Below are positions 25,603-34,046 of a DNA stretch of 64,000 nt, piece by piece. A program made the position numbers and the translations under genes. This DNA comes from Aurantiacibacter sediminis (GTDB lineage: Bacteria; Pseudomonadota; Alphaproteobacteria; Sphingomonadales; Sphingomonadaceae), in the NCBI RefSeq assembly GCF_016019885.1, contig NZ_JAEANY010000004.1, positions 207,054 through 271,053 on the forward strand, written 5' to 3'. The stretch's first letter is position 1. Each line of letters opens with the position of its first letter. The notes below the pieces were generated by a model. It was not told where the DNA came from, made no database searches, and was given only the letters and a program-made list of their open reading frames with translations.

Positions 25603-27099
25603 ATGCCTGCACGCAAGCTCCCCCAGGTCGTTATCATCGGCCGCCCCAATGTCGGTAAATCGACGCTGTTCAATCGTCTGATTGGCAAGCGGTTGGCGCT
25701 GGTCGACGATCAGCCGGGCGTTACGCGTGATCGCCGCATGGGTGAGGCAGGCCTGCTTGGCCTCGAATTCGAAGCGGTCGATACCGCCGGTTGGGAAGAT
25801 GAGGACGATGCCTCGCTCCCCGGGCGCATGCGCGTGCAGACGCAGGTTTCGCTGAAAGGTGCCGATGCGGCGCTGTTCGTAATCGACAGCCGCGCCGGAC
25901 TGACCCCGCTGGACGAAGAAATCGGCCGCTGGCTGCGCGAGCAGGAAGTGCCTGTAGTGCTGGTCGCGAACAAAGCGGAAGGCAATGCTGGCGAAAGCGG
26001 CATTCTGGAAAGCTATTCGCTGGGCTTGGGCGATCCGGTGCCCGTCAGCGCGGAGCACGGCGAGGGCGTGGCCGATCTCTACTCCGCGCTAGTGCCGCTC
26101 ATCGCCGACAAGGCCGAACAGCTTGAGCTCGAAGCCGAGCAAGCCAAAGCCATCGCCGCAGACGAGCTTGCTGCACGCGCTGAAGCTGCCGCCGCTGCGG
26201 GCGAAGAATTCGAGCTTGAAGAGCACGATCCGAAAGCGCCGCTAAGCCTTGCCATCGTCGGTCGTCCCAATGCCGGAAAGAGCACGCTGATCAATCGTCT
26301 GCTCGATGAAGACCGCCTTCTGACCGGGCCCGAGGCTGGCATCACGCGCGATTCCATCGCAGTCGACTGGGAGTGGGATGATCCCAAGACCGGCCAGACT
26401 CGCATCATCAAGCTGATCGACACCGCCGGAATGCGCAAACGCGCCAAGGTTGTCGAGAAGCTGGAGAAGCTCTCCGTTTCCGATGGCCTTCGCGCAGTGG
26501 ATTATGCCGAGGTTGTCGTGTTGCTGCTCGATGCGACGCGCGGGCTCGAAGTGCAGGATCTCAAGATCGCCAGCCGCGTGATCGAGGAAGGCCGCGCGTT
26601 GATGGTCGCGATCAATAAATGGGATGTGGCGGATGATCCGTCTGCCCTGTTCAATGGTATCCGCAGCGCGCTGGAAGAAGGCCTGTCGCAATTGCGCGGC
26701 GTGCCGCTGTTCGCTGTGTCGGCCAAGACCGGTAAGGGACTCGACACCATGCTGGGCGCCGCTTTCAAGCTTCGCGATGATTGGAGCCGCCGCGTGCCGA
26801 CATCTGCGCTCAACCGCTGGTTCGACGATGCGCTCGGCGCCAATCCGCCGCCTGCGCCCGGTGGCCGCCGGATCAAGCTGCGCTACATCACACAGGTCGG
26901 CACACGGCCGCCGCGCTTCGTCATTTTCGGCTCGCGGCTTTTCGATCTGCCCAACAGCTACGAGCGATATCTTCTCAACGGCATTCGCAAGCAGCTGGGC
27001 TTTGGCGCGGTGCCGGTGCGACTGTCGCTCAAAAGCCCAAAGAACCCCTATGATGACAATCAGGGCGGCGGGGGCAAGTTCAGCGGGCCCAAGTCGTGA
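25603..27099 (+). CDS. der: Ribosome-assembly GTPase Der (EngA)
   Basis: A 498-residue double GTPase. The first G domain has GRPNVGKST, DTAGWE and NKAE; the second has GRPNAGKST, DTAGMRKRAK and NKWD. A KH-like C-terminal domain follows (FDDALGANPPPAPGGRRIKLRYITQ). It works in 50S subunit assembly. The linker between G domains is long, acidic and alanine-rich (residues about 165-215), as in many alphaproteobacteria. Its stop overlaps the start of the DUF2721 gene. Confidence 0.97.
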   Translation: MPARKLPQVVIIGRPNVGKSTLFNRLIGKRLALVDDQPGVTRDRRMGEAGLLGLEFEAVDTAGWEDEDDASLPGRMRVQTQVSLKGADAALFVIDSRAGLTPLDEEIGRWLREQEVPVVLVANKAEGNAGESGILESYSLGLGDPVPVSAEHGEGVADLYSALVPLIADKAEQLELEAEQAKAIAADELAARAEAAAAAGEEFELEEHDPKAPLSLAIVGRPNAGKSTLINRLLDEDRLLTGPEAGITRDSIAVDWEWDDPKTGQTRIIKLIDTAGMRKRAKVVEKLEKLSVSDGLRAVDYAEVVVLLLDATRGLEVQDLKIASRVIEEGRALMVAINKWDVADDPSALFNGIRSALEEGLSQLRGVPLFAVSAKTGKGLDTMLGAAFKLRDDWSRRVPTSALNRWFDDALGANPPPAPGGRRIKLRYITQVGTRPPRFVIFGSRLFDLPNSYERYLLNGIRKQLGFGAVPVRLSLKSPKNPYDDNQGGGGKFSGPKS

Positions 27100-27602
27100 T
27101 CGAGTATCTCTCGATTACCGGGGATTTGATCGAACGGACATCGAGCACCGCGCGCGTGCAGGAAATGGTGCAACTGAGCCTTGCGCCCGTCTTCCTGCTC
27201 GCCGGTATCGGCGCAATGCTCAATGTCATGAATGCGCGGCTGATTTGGCTGGTGGACCGGATAGAATTCGTCGATCGGCGGCGCGAGAAAGGGTTGGCCG
27301 GGCGCGATGCGGAAGAATTGCCGGCCCTGCGAGAACGTCAGAAATTCGCCCAGCGCGCGGTAAATCTTTCGACGGCCGCCGCGCTGACGATCTGCGTAGT
27401 CATTGCATTGCTGTTTATCAGCGCCTTCATCCAACCGCGCATCGGCACGCTCGTCGCCATCCTCTGGATCGCTACGATGGCTCAGCTATCTGCGGCCCTT
27501 TTGCTGTTTTTCCGCGAGACACGGCTCGCGACATCGACAGCTAAAGAGCGGCGCAAATTGAGCCGTGAGATAAAGGCTCGTGAGGACGGCGACTCCGAGT
27601 AG
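27096..27602 (+). CDS. DUF2721 family membrane protein
   Basis: A 168-residue protein starting at a GTG that overlaps the der stop by four bases (GTGA). The family block LSLAPVFLLAGIGAMLNVMN is the first membrane span. Two further spans are ALTICVVIALLFISAFI and LVAILWIATMAQLSAALLLF. An arginine-rich cytoplasmic loop lies between the first and second, and a charged tail ends the protein. Function unknown. Confidence 0.8.
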   Translation: MIEYLSITGDLIERTSSTARVQEMVQLSLAPVFLLAGIGAMLNVMNARLIWLVDRIEFVDRRREKGLAGRDAEELPALRERQKFAQRAVNLSTAAALTICVVIALLFISAFIQPRIGTLVAILWIATMAQLSAALLLFFRETRLATSTAKERRKLSREIKAREDGDSE

Positions 27603-27620
27603 ATCTCGGAGCGGCGTCCT
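27583..27620. terminator. Stem-loop at the end of the DUF2721 gene
   Basis: AGGACG-CG-CTCCGAG pairs with CTCGGAG-CG-CGTCCT around the stop codon. No T-run follows, so a role as terminator or as transcript-end stabiliser between convergent genes is only suggested. Confidence 0.4.
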
Positions 27621-27634
27621 GACGATTATCTAGC

Positions 27635-28126
27635 TCAGCCCTTCTCGCCTTCGCCTGCGGCCTGGCTCTGCAGCTGGACGTAGTTTTCAAGGCCCATTCG
27701 CTCGATCATGTCGAACTGCGTTTCGAGGAAATCGAGATGGTCTTCTTCATTGTCGAGGATGTAGGCAAACAGGTCGCGGCTGACATAGTCGCGCACGCTT
27801 TCGCAATACTCGATCGCATCACGCAGCAGCGGGATGGCATCATGCTCCAGCGCGAGATCAGCCTTGAGGATTTCCTCAACCGTCTCGCCGACCTTCAGCT
27901 TATGGATCGCCTGGAAATTTGGCAGGCCATTCAGGAACAGGACGCGCTCTGCCAGCTTATCGGCGTGTTCCATTTCCTCGATCGATTCCTTGCGCTCATA
28001 AGCAGCAAGTTTGGTCACACCCCAATCCTCTAGGACGCGATAGTGCAACCAGTACTGGTTGATCGCGGTCAGCTCATTGGTGAGCGCCTTATTGAGATAT
28101 TCGATGACCTTTTCGTCGCCCTTCAT
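27635..28126 (-). CDS. bfr: Bacterioferritin
   Basis: A 163-residue iron-storage protein. All ferroxidase ligands are in the canonical positions: Glu18, Glu51, His54, Glu94, Glu127 and His130. Met52, the axial haem ligand between subunits, is also present. The ATG at 28126 follows GGAG at good spacing; four extra codons upstream are unlikely. bfd lies upstream on the same strand, separated by a terminator, so bfr probably has its own promoter. Confidence 0.96.
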   Translation of the reverse strand: MKGDEKVIEYLNKALTNELTAINQYWLHYRVLEDWGVTKLAAYERKESIEEMEHADKLAERVLFLNGLPNFQAIHKLKVGETVEEILKADLALEHDAIPLLRDAIEYCESVRDYVSRDLFAYILDNEEDHLDFLETQFDMIERMGLENYVQLQSQAAGEGEKG

Positions 28127-28210
28127 GGGTGTCTCCATATGCGTGTCTTTGGGCGGACTTAGACCCCTTGTCGCATACTCTTGGCAAGCGAAACCGAGTG
28201 TCTGAGACAC

Positions 28211-28233
28211 AAAAAAGCGCGGAAAACCGCGCT
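28211..28233 (-). terminator. Terminator of bfd
   Basis: On the minus strand AGCGCGG-TTTT-CCGCGCT is followed by five further T. It lies between the bfd stop codon and the bfr start. Confidence 0.8.
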
Positions 28234-28272
28234 ATTGAGAATGCGTAGCAGGATTAGCGGCGCTCCGGCCAG

Positions 28273-28464
28273 TCAGGCGGCGATGGCCGGATCGATCAGC
28301 GCTTCACGCTCTTCACGGATCACATCTTCAGCTTCTTCAAGGCAGTTGCCGCAATTGGGCTTTTTACCAAGCTTTGCATACACGCTTTCCGCATTGCCAT
28401 TATGCTGGCGCGCTGCCTGGCGCAGGTCGCATTCGCGGATGGCATTACAGATGCAGGTGTACAT
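28273..28464 (-). CDS. bfd: Bacterioferritin-associated ferredoxin
   Basis: A 63-residue protein with four cysteines for a [2Fe-2S] cluster: Cys4 and Cys6 in YTCICNAIRE, and Cys38 and Cys41 in PNCGNC. In other bacteria Bfd reduces and releases iron from bacterioferritin. A 7-1-7 palindrome fitting a Fur box lies 64-78 bases upstream, which agrees with induction under iron shortage. Confidence 0.93.
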   Translation of the reverse strand: MYTCICNAIRECDLRQAARQHNGNAESVYAKLGKKPNCGNCLEEAEDVIREEREALIDPAIAA

Positions 28465-28527
28465 GGGCAGCGAATCTCCGTGTTCGCCACCACAGTTAAT
28501 GCGAGTCGATTGCAATAGCAAGGCTAA

Positions 28528-28542
28528 TGAGAATTATTCTCA
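28528..28542 (-). promoter_or_regulatory. Fur/Irr-type palindrome upstream of bfd
   Basis: The 15-base sequence TGAGAATTATTCTCA is a perfect 7-1-7 inverted repeat and resembles the classic Fur box core. It overlaps the stop codon of the DUF418 gene and lies in the bfd promoter region. Confidence 0.65.
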
Positions 28543-29823
28543 ACGTTTCAGTGGAAACCTCTTGCCGTAGGTCAAGCAGCGCCACAGCCATTCAAGCGGA
28601 CCGTAGCGATATTTCTCCAGCCATGGCTTCGACCAGGCAATCATAACTGCCCAACCCAGCGCGACCACCAGATAGAGTTCAGGCCGCGAAAGCTCGCCCC
28701 ACAGCCCGCCCGCCCATGGGTGGAAAATCAGCATCATCAGCACCGATGTGCCGAGGTAATTGGTAAAGGCAGCGCGGCCTGCCGCCGAAAGCCGCTCCGC
28801 CAGCCAGCCCGAGGCATTGGCGCCATACAGCGCGAGCAAAGCCATCAAGCCGATTGCCACCGGAAGTCGCGGGTGGATCGAATAGGCCATGAATGCGGCA
28901 ATCGATTCCCAAAAGCCGATCCCATTACGCGCCACTGCAATCGCGATAAGCAGCGTCAGTACACTCCCTGAAATCACGCCGATCCAGCCCCAGATGGCAG
29001 TCTTGGTCGGATTGAGTTTCCCCTCAAACAGGCCGACCTTGTAGAGGCCCATGCCGATCAGCATCAGCGGCACTGTCTCGAAAATCAGCAGGAAGATACC
29101 ATTGCTGAAGGGATCGGTCAGGTGCTCGGCAAAATTATGGCGGACGAAGTCGAGATAGTTGCCGGTTGTGAGGATGACGGTCTCTGCCGCATCATCGCTG
29201 AGGATCCGCTCTTTCTCCGCATTCATTCCGGCCACGGCATCGGCCAGCATCGGATTACCTGCGGTGTCCATCTGCATCATCAGGTGCGGGACAGCATTAA
29301 GGAATGCAAAGACCAATCCGCCGATTACATAGGCAAGGACGCCCAGGATGATCAGCCCCTTGCCTTTCATCCGCAGGAAAATCAGCCCGGCCATACCGGC
29401 CATGGCGTAGAGTGTCAGAATGTCACCGCGCCAGATGAAGAAGTAATGGAACAGGCCGAATACCAGCAGGACCGCCATGCGCCTGACCAGCAGCATTTCA
29501 TCGCCGCCGCGCTCCCACGCCTTTTCCATGAACAGGATGATGCCGACACCGAACAACAAGGTGAAGAGGCCGCGCATCTTCCCATCGATCAGGACGAATT
29601 GCGCAATCCACATCCAGCGATCGGGATCGTTCGCGTCGGTCACGAAGCCATCGGGCCACATATAGGCCATCTGCGGCTGCCCGAAGAAGACGATATTGGC
29701 CGCAAGGATCCCAAGCACGGCAATGCCACGGATCAGATCGAGGCTTGAAAGTCGTTCCGCCTGCGTTGTTGGCGCAATCGCGGCTGGCTCGCCATCCGGC
29801 GTGGCCTCAGGCTGTAATCCCAT
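28540..29823 (-). CDS. DUF418 family multi-spanning membrane protein
   Basis: A 427-residue protein with about ten membrane spans. The N-terminal block SLDLIRGIAVLGILAANIV and the C-terminal DUF418 domain (GRAAFTNYLGTSVLMMLIFH, GPLEWLWRCLTYG) identify the family, distantly related to acyltransferase-3-like membrane proteins. Function is not established. The ATG at 29823 is preferred over the adjacent GTG. Confidence 0.85.
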   Translation of the reverse strand: MGLQPEATPDGEPAAIAPTTQAERLSSLDLIRGIAVLGILAANIVFFGQPQMAYMWPDGFVTDANDPDRWMWIAQFVLIDGKMRGLFTLLFGVGIILFMEKAWERGGDEMLLVRRMAVLLVFGLFHYFFIWRGDILTLYAMAGMAGLIFLRMKGKGLIILGVLAYVIGGLVFAFLNAVPHLMMQMDTAGNPMLADAVAGMNAEKERILSDDAAETVILTTGNYLDFVRHNFAEHLTDPFSNGIFLLIFETVPLMLIGMGLYKVGLFEGKLNPTKTAIWGWIGVISGSVLTLLIAIAVARNGIGFWESIAAFMAYSIHPRLPVAIGLMALLALYGANASGWLAERLSAAGRAAFTNYLGTSVLMMLIFHPWAGGLWGELSRPELYLVVALGWAVMIAWSKPWLEKYRYGPLEWLWRCLTYGKRFPLKR

Positions 29824-29898
29824 CACTGATCCCCATTCTCGTCCCCGTTCTTCTTAGCTGAGGATCACGATTAGGGAAGCAGGGAAATCCAGCTGACC

Positions 29899-31023
29899 TC
29901 AGTCGCGGCGCACGAGGCAGTCCACCCCTGCGCTGCGGAGCGAGTTGCACGCCCTTTGCGCTTCATCGCGTGTTGCATATCCCCCTGCCTGCAAACGCGT
30001 GACACGGCCTGTCGAGATCAGCAGACGCTCCCGACCGGCAATTTCCGGTCGCGAAGAAAGGCGATTCCACAATCGCTGCGCATTTCCGGCCACTCCGAAT
30101 GCCCCGAGCTGTACGCGCCAAGGGCCGCTTGTCAGATCGCGAGCAGGAGCCGCAATTTCTGGTGCAGGCGCTGCAGGACGAAGCGCGTCAGCCACCCTTG
30201 CCGGCGGAGGCGCAGAACGCGGCTCGCTATTGGCGAAGCTTGCACCTGCATCGGCGGGGCTTTCTGCGCCCGTGGCCTCTCTCGCTTGTCTTACAGCATC
30301 GCGCGCAGCGGCAATCGACGGTGACACATCCACTGTCGGGATCGGACGCGGTACGCGTGGGCTTGCAGACGATGGTGGAGGTGCCGGAGAGACCGGAGCC
30401 TGTGCTCCCAGATCAGCAGCTGCCAATTCCACAGCCCGCGCTCGCTCCGCATCAGCTTCCAGCTGACGTGCCAAGCCGGCGGCTGCTTGGCGCTGATCGA
30501 TGGGAATATGCTGGTCCATCTGCGTGATGGCGCTACTCGCTTGAGGCAGGCCAGCTGCATTCGCCAGCGTCAACAGCGCATAGGCGCGCGTCCAATCGCG
30601 ACTGACGATATCGCCGTTGAAGTGCGCAATACCGAGCAGATATTGCGCGCGCGGGTCCCCGCGGCTGGCGGCACCTTGGACATAGGGCAACGCTTCCTCG
30701 CGCCGCCCATCCTGAAACAGCATCAATCCATACGTATCTGCCGCCTGTACATGGCCCGCCTGCGCAGCTTGGGCGTAGAGAGCCTCTGCCCGCGCTTCAT
30801 CCTGCGGAACCCCGCGCCCCAGCCTGTAAGCCTGTGCGAGATTGAACAAAGCGTCCGCATCGCCCGCTTCAGCGGGAGCCTGCCACTGCGCCACGGCTGC
30901 CGCGTAATCTCCCCTGCTCCAGGCCTCGACACCTTCACGCACCTGCGCCCCGGCAGGTGCGGCAAGCGGAAGCATTGCGAGCGCGGCAGCTGCGATTCCA
31001 AATGCTTTAATCTTCAGCGACAT
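29899..31023 (-). CDS. Secreted Sel1-repeat and SPOR-domain protein
   Basis: A 374-residue protein. The signal peptide ends near APAGAQ, and Sel1-like repeats occupy residues about 30-165 (DADALFNLAQAYRLGRGVPQD, RAQYLLGIAHFNGD). A proline/alanine-rich linker and a C-terminal SPOR domain (WRVQLGAFGVAGNAQRLWNRL) follow. SPOR domains bind denuded septal glycan. The gene is divergent from the ParA operon, whose last product also ends in SPOR, suggesting shared work at the septum or envelope. Confidence 0.87.
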   Translation of the reverse strand: MSLKIKAFGIAAAALAMLPLAAPAGAQVREGVEAWSRGDYAAAVAQWQAPAEAGDADALFNLAQAYRLGRGVPQDEARAEALYAQAAQAGHVQAADTYGLMLFQDGRREEALPYVQGAASRGDPRAQYLLGIAHFNGDIVSRDWTRAYALLTLANAAGLPQASSAITQMDQHIPIDQRQAAAGLARQLEADAERARAVELAAADLGAQAPVSPAPPPSSASPRVPRPIPTVDVSPSIAAARDAVRQAREATGAESPADAGASFANSEPRSAPPPARVADALRPAAPAPEIAAPARDLTSGPWRVQLGAFGVAGNAQRLWNRLSSRPEIAGRERLLISTGRVTRLQAGGYATRDEAQRACNSLRSAGVDCLVRRD

Positions 31024-31297
31024 TTTGGCGATCTCCGGTGGGAAATACGGTTAATGGAGACTGCCATAGTAAACGCCCCTTTAGCAAAGCGTTTATGACC
31101 GCCTTTTTATTGCGTCCCACAAGGGAACGGACATCGCATAGGCCTGCGCTCTGGCCGCGACTGGCGCTTGCAATATTGACCTGCCGGCAACTTGGTTCTG
31201 TGCAAATTAACTCAAAATAAACGGTATCCTGCGATCTCCATCCCCGGAAAGCCCGCAAACCATCCCGGTGCGGGTAGAGACTTTAGGGGGAACAGCC

Positions 31298-32008
31298 TTG
31301 CGCGTTCTAGCTTTGGCATCGCAAAAGGGTGGTTCGGGTAAAACCACTCTCTCAGGCCACCTCGCCGTGCAGGCTCAGCGTGCAGGCGCTGGGCCCGTCG
31401 TGCTTATCGATATCGACCCGCAAGGTTCACTCGCCGATTGGTGGAATGAGCGTGAAGCGGAATTCCCGGCCTTCGCGCAGACGACTGTTGCGCGCCTTGC
31501 GAATGACCTCGCGATCCTTCGTCAGCAGGGCTTCAAGCTTGCCGTGATCGACACGCCGCCCGCCATCACCATGGCGATCCAGAGCGTGATTTCGGTTGCC
31601 GAGCTGATGGTTGTGCCGACTCGCCCCAGCCCGCACGATCTACGCGCCGTTGGTGCCACAGTCGATCTGTGTGAGCGTGCAGGCAAGCCGCTGATCTTCG
31701 TGGTCAACGCCGCTACCCCCAAGGCAAAGATCACTTCGGAAGCCGCTGTCGCCCTGTCGCAGCACGGCACCGTTGCCCCGATTACGATTCACCACCGCAC
31801 TGATTTCGCCGCCTCGATGATCGATGGCCGCACGGTGATGGAAGTGGACCCCGAAGGCCGCTCGGCACAGGAAGTCACCGCGCTGTGGCACTATGTCGCT
31901 GACCGCCTCGAAAAGAATTTCCGCCGCACTGTGTTTGCCGCTCCCGGCCAGCGCGCGCAGGCCAGCAATTCGCAGCAAGGTGGCTTTGGCCGCCGGGTGG
32001 CACAGTAA
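31298..32008 (+). CDS. ParA/MinD-family ATPase
   Basis: A 236-residue P-loop ATPase. The deviant Walker A is KGGSGKTT, Walker B-like blocks are VVLIDIDPQGSLADWW and LAVIDTPPA, and ADP-binding segments follow. The TTG at 31298, eight bases after AGGGGG, is chosen over a GTG ten codons upstream. It is the first gene of a three-gene operon with an RHH-like small protein and a TPR/SPOR lipoprotein. No parB or parS is visible, so this is not the main chromosome partition pair; positioning of an envelope or division component is a possible role. Confidence 0.87.
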   Translation: MRVLALASQKGGSGKTTLSGHLAVQAQRAGAGPVVLIDIDPQGSLADWWNEREAEFPAFAQTTVARLANDLAILRQQGFKLAVIDTPPAITMAIQSVISVAELMVVPTRPSPHDLRAVGATVDLCERAGKPLIFVVNAATPKAKITSEAAVALSQHGTVAPITIHHRTDFAASMIDGRTVMEVDPEGRSAQEVTALWHYVADRLEKNFRRTVFAAPGQRAQASNSQQGGFGRRVAQ

Positions 32009-32481
32009 TGACTAGCTCGGCAGCTACCGAAACAAAGGAATTTGCCTCTCTCGGGCCGATGCTTCTGGCCCGCAAGGGAACCGCAAAGCCTGCCATGCGC
32101 GCGCAGCTGACAACGTCGGATCGCACCGCGCAGCTGGGCGACGATTTCGACACGCTGGCTGACAGCCAGTCGGACCTCGGTTGGAACGACATGGGTGACG
32201 ACAATCAGGTGATTGACTTCCCCGTCGTCGACAATCGCCCCCGCATCATGCCGAAGGCACCGTCCCAGCCGCAGCGCCAGAGCGCTGTCTCGCAGGGCAA
32301 GCGCGCTGCTTTCACTCTACGTCTCGATGCGGAGCGTCACCTTAAGCTGAAGCTCGCCTCGACGATGCAGAACAAGAGCGCACAGACGCTGGTGACTGAA
32401 GCGCTCGATCGCTTCCTCAGCGAATTCATCGAACTCGATGCCATCGCCGCGCAGGTGCACGGCAAGACAAGCAAGGCCTGA
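32008..32481 (+). CDS. Small ParA-operon protein with a C-terminal RHH-like segment
   Basis: A 157-residue protein whose ATG overlaps the ParA stop codon (TAATG). The first 90 residues look disordered (FDTLADSQSDLGWNDMGDDN). The C-terminal part (AAFTLRLDAERHLKLKLAS, SAQTLVTEALDRFLSEF) has the strand-helix-helix pattern of ribbon-helix-helix domains. By position it could be the ParA partner that stimulates its ATPase. No named family is recognised. Confidence 0.7.
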   Translation: MTSSAATETKEFASLGPMLLARKGTAKPAMRAQLTTSDRTAQLGDDFDTLADSQSDLGWNDMGDDNQVIDFPVVDNRPRIMPKAPSQPQRQSAVSQGKRAAFTLRLDAERHLKLKLASTMQNKSAQTLVTEALDRFLSEFIELDAIAAQVHGKTSKA

Positions 32482-32496
32482 AGGGGAACTTGAATC

Positions 32497-33972
32497 ATGT
32501 ATTCACCGGATAAGCGCAATTCTACGCTGGGCTTGGGTCTGACGACAGCCATGGCTGCCGTCTTGCTGACCGGCTGCGCAGGCAATGCAGCCCCCAGCGC
32601 CAATGTTTCCGCAGCGCAAGCGCAAGCCGCCATCGCAAACGGGGAAGCCACCGCTGCCATCCAGTCGGCTGAAGCCGCCGTTGCTGCCGATCCGCGCAAT
32701 GCGGCCTACCGCATGACTCTGGGCAATGCATATCTCGAAGCCGGCCGGTTCGCCTCGGCCTCGACCAGTTTCGAAGATGCGATGGCTCTCGGCGAAAACA
32801 GCCCGCGTGCTGCGCTCAGCCTCGCTCTCGCCCTGACCGGCCAGGCGCGCTATCGCGAAGCTGCCGGCGTGCTGAATGAGTGGGAAACCGCCATCGCGGT
32901 ATCCGATCTCGGCCTTGCTTTCGCGCTGGCTGGAGAGCCGGAGCGCGGTGTGCATATCCTCACCAACGCCATTCGCGGCGGTGATAACACCGTCAAGAGC
33001 CGTCAGAACCTCGCCTATGCCTATGCCGTCGCCGGTCGCTGGCGTGAAGCGCGTATGATGGTCGCGCAGGATGTTCCGGCACATGAAGTTGGCGCGCGCA
33101 TGGAAGAATGGGCGCAGCTTTCGGGCCCGCATGCCTATTCGGCCCGTGTTGCCAGCCTGCTCGGCGTGCCTGCCAACGCCCGCGACAATGGCCAGCCGGT
33201 GCATCTGGCGCTCGTCAATTCGCCGAGCGCATCGCAGCTCGCTTTCGAAGCTGCCGCGCCTGCTGCTGCTCCTGCGATGGACAGCGAAACGGGTGAACTT
33301 GCCGCGCTTGACGATGCTCCGATGAGCGTTCCTGCCACGACAAGCGAATTGCCTTCGGTCGGCTCGCCTGCGCCGCAGGGCGGATCGTTCGCCAGCGCTT
33401 TCGGCGGCACATCCTCGCCGCTCGCGGTGCGTGAGCCTGATGCACGCTATGCCAGCGAAGCTGTCGTGCAGACCGTGCCGGGTTCCGCGCCGAGCGCTTT
33501 TGCTCCGCCGCCTGCCGCCGCACCGACTGCCGCACCGCGCATTCCTGCGATCGCGCAGCCGGCGCTTGTGCCATCGCGTCCAGCCGCTGAAGAGCGCGCC
33601 GCTGCCCCGGCACCCCGCGCTGCTGCACCTCGCGCTGCTGCTCCGGCAGTAGCCGCAGCTCCCGCTCCGATAGATGATCCGACGCACTTGGTTCAGCTCG
33701 GCAGCTTCTCCAGCGAAGCAGGCGCGCAGCGGGCATGGAATATCTATGTCAGCCGCTACCCTGAGCTGGCCGACCGTGAAATGGTCATCACGCAGGCGGT
33801 CGTGCGTGGCCGCAATTACTGGCGCGTTTCGGCTGGCGGCTTCGACCGCTCAACCAGCCGCGCCATGTGCAGCCGCGTTGATGCCGCCAATGGTGATGGA
33901 TGCATCAGCTGGGCCGCCAGCAGCCCGCTGCCCGGCGCCATCGACAATGGCATCCGCCTCGCGCGTCGCTAA
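32497..33972 (+). CDS. TPR and SPOR-domain lipoprotein
   Basis: A 491-residue protein. The lipoprotein signal has lipobox LTGC around residue 27. TPR-like repeats lie at about residues 45-220 (ADPRNAAYRMTLGNAYLEAG, SRQNLAYAYAVAGRWREA). A long alanine/proline-rich linker rich in APAPRAAAP repeats follows, then a C-terminal SPOR domain (HLVQLGSFSSEAGAQRAWNIY). It closes the ParA operon, and a strong terminator follows. The design, membrane anchor plus flexible tether plus SPOR, suits reaching septal peptidoglycan. Confidence 0.86.
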   Translation: MYSPDKRNSTLGLGLTTAMAAVLLTGCAGNAAPSANVSAAQAQAAIANGEATAAIQSAEAAVAADPRNAAYRMTLGNAYLEAGRFASASTSFEDAMALGENSPRAALSLALALTGQARYREAAGVLNEWETAIAVSDLGLAFALAGEPERGVHILTNAIRGGDNTVKSRQNLAYAYAVAGRWREARMMVAQDVPAHEVGARMEEWAQLSGPHAYSARVASLLGVPANARDNGQPVHLALVNSPSASQLAFEAAAPAAAPAMDSETGELAALDDAPMSVPATTSELPSVGSPAPQGGSFASAFGGTSSPLAVREPDARYASEAVVQTVPGSAPSAFAPPPAAAPTAAPRIPAIAQPALVPSRPAAEERAAAPAPRAAAPRAAAPAVAAAPAPIDDPTHLVQLGSFSSEAGAQRAWNIYVSRYPELADREMVITQAVVRGRNYWRVSAGGFDRSTSRAMCSRVDAANGDGCISWAASSPLPGAIDNGIRLARR

Positions 33973-33983
33973 CGATTGAACCC

Positions 33984-34002
33984 CTTCTCAGCTGCTGAGA
34001 AG
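33984..34002 (+). terminator. Perfect hairpin before the ParA-operon terminator
   Basis: CTTCTCAGC-T-GCTGAGAAG is a perfect 9-1-9 inverted repeat twelve bases past the stop codon. It has no T-run and precedes the true terminator, so it may protect the 3' end. Confidence 0.45.
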
Positions 34003-34009
34003 ACTTGAA

Positions 34010-34037
34010 GCCCCTCCCCCTACGGGAGGGGTTTTTT
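34010..34037 (+). terminator. Rho-independent terminator of the ParA operon
   Basis: CCCCTCCC pairs with GGGAGGGG and is followed by TTTTTTG. Confidence 0.88.
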
Positions 34038-34046
34038 GTTTGCTCA

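Noticed and set aside
32503-33687. Long minus-strand open frame inside the TPR/SPOR gene
   Set aside because: Its composition is rich in Arg and Gly with no family motif. The plus-strand gene has a lipobox, TPR repeats and a SPOR domain.
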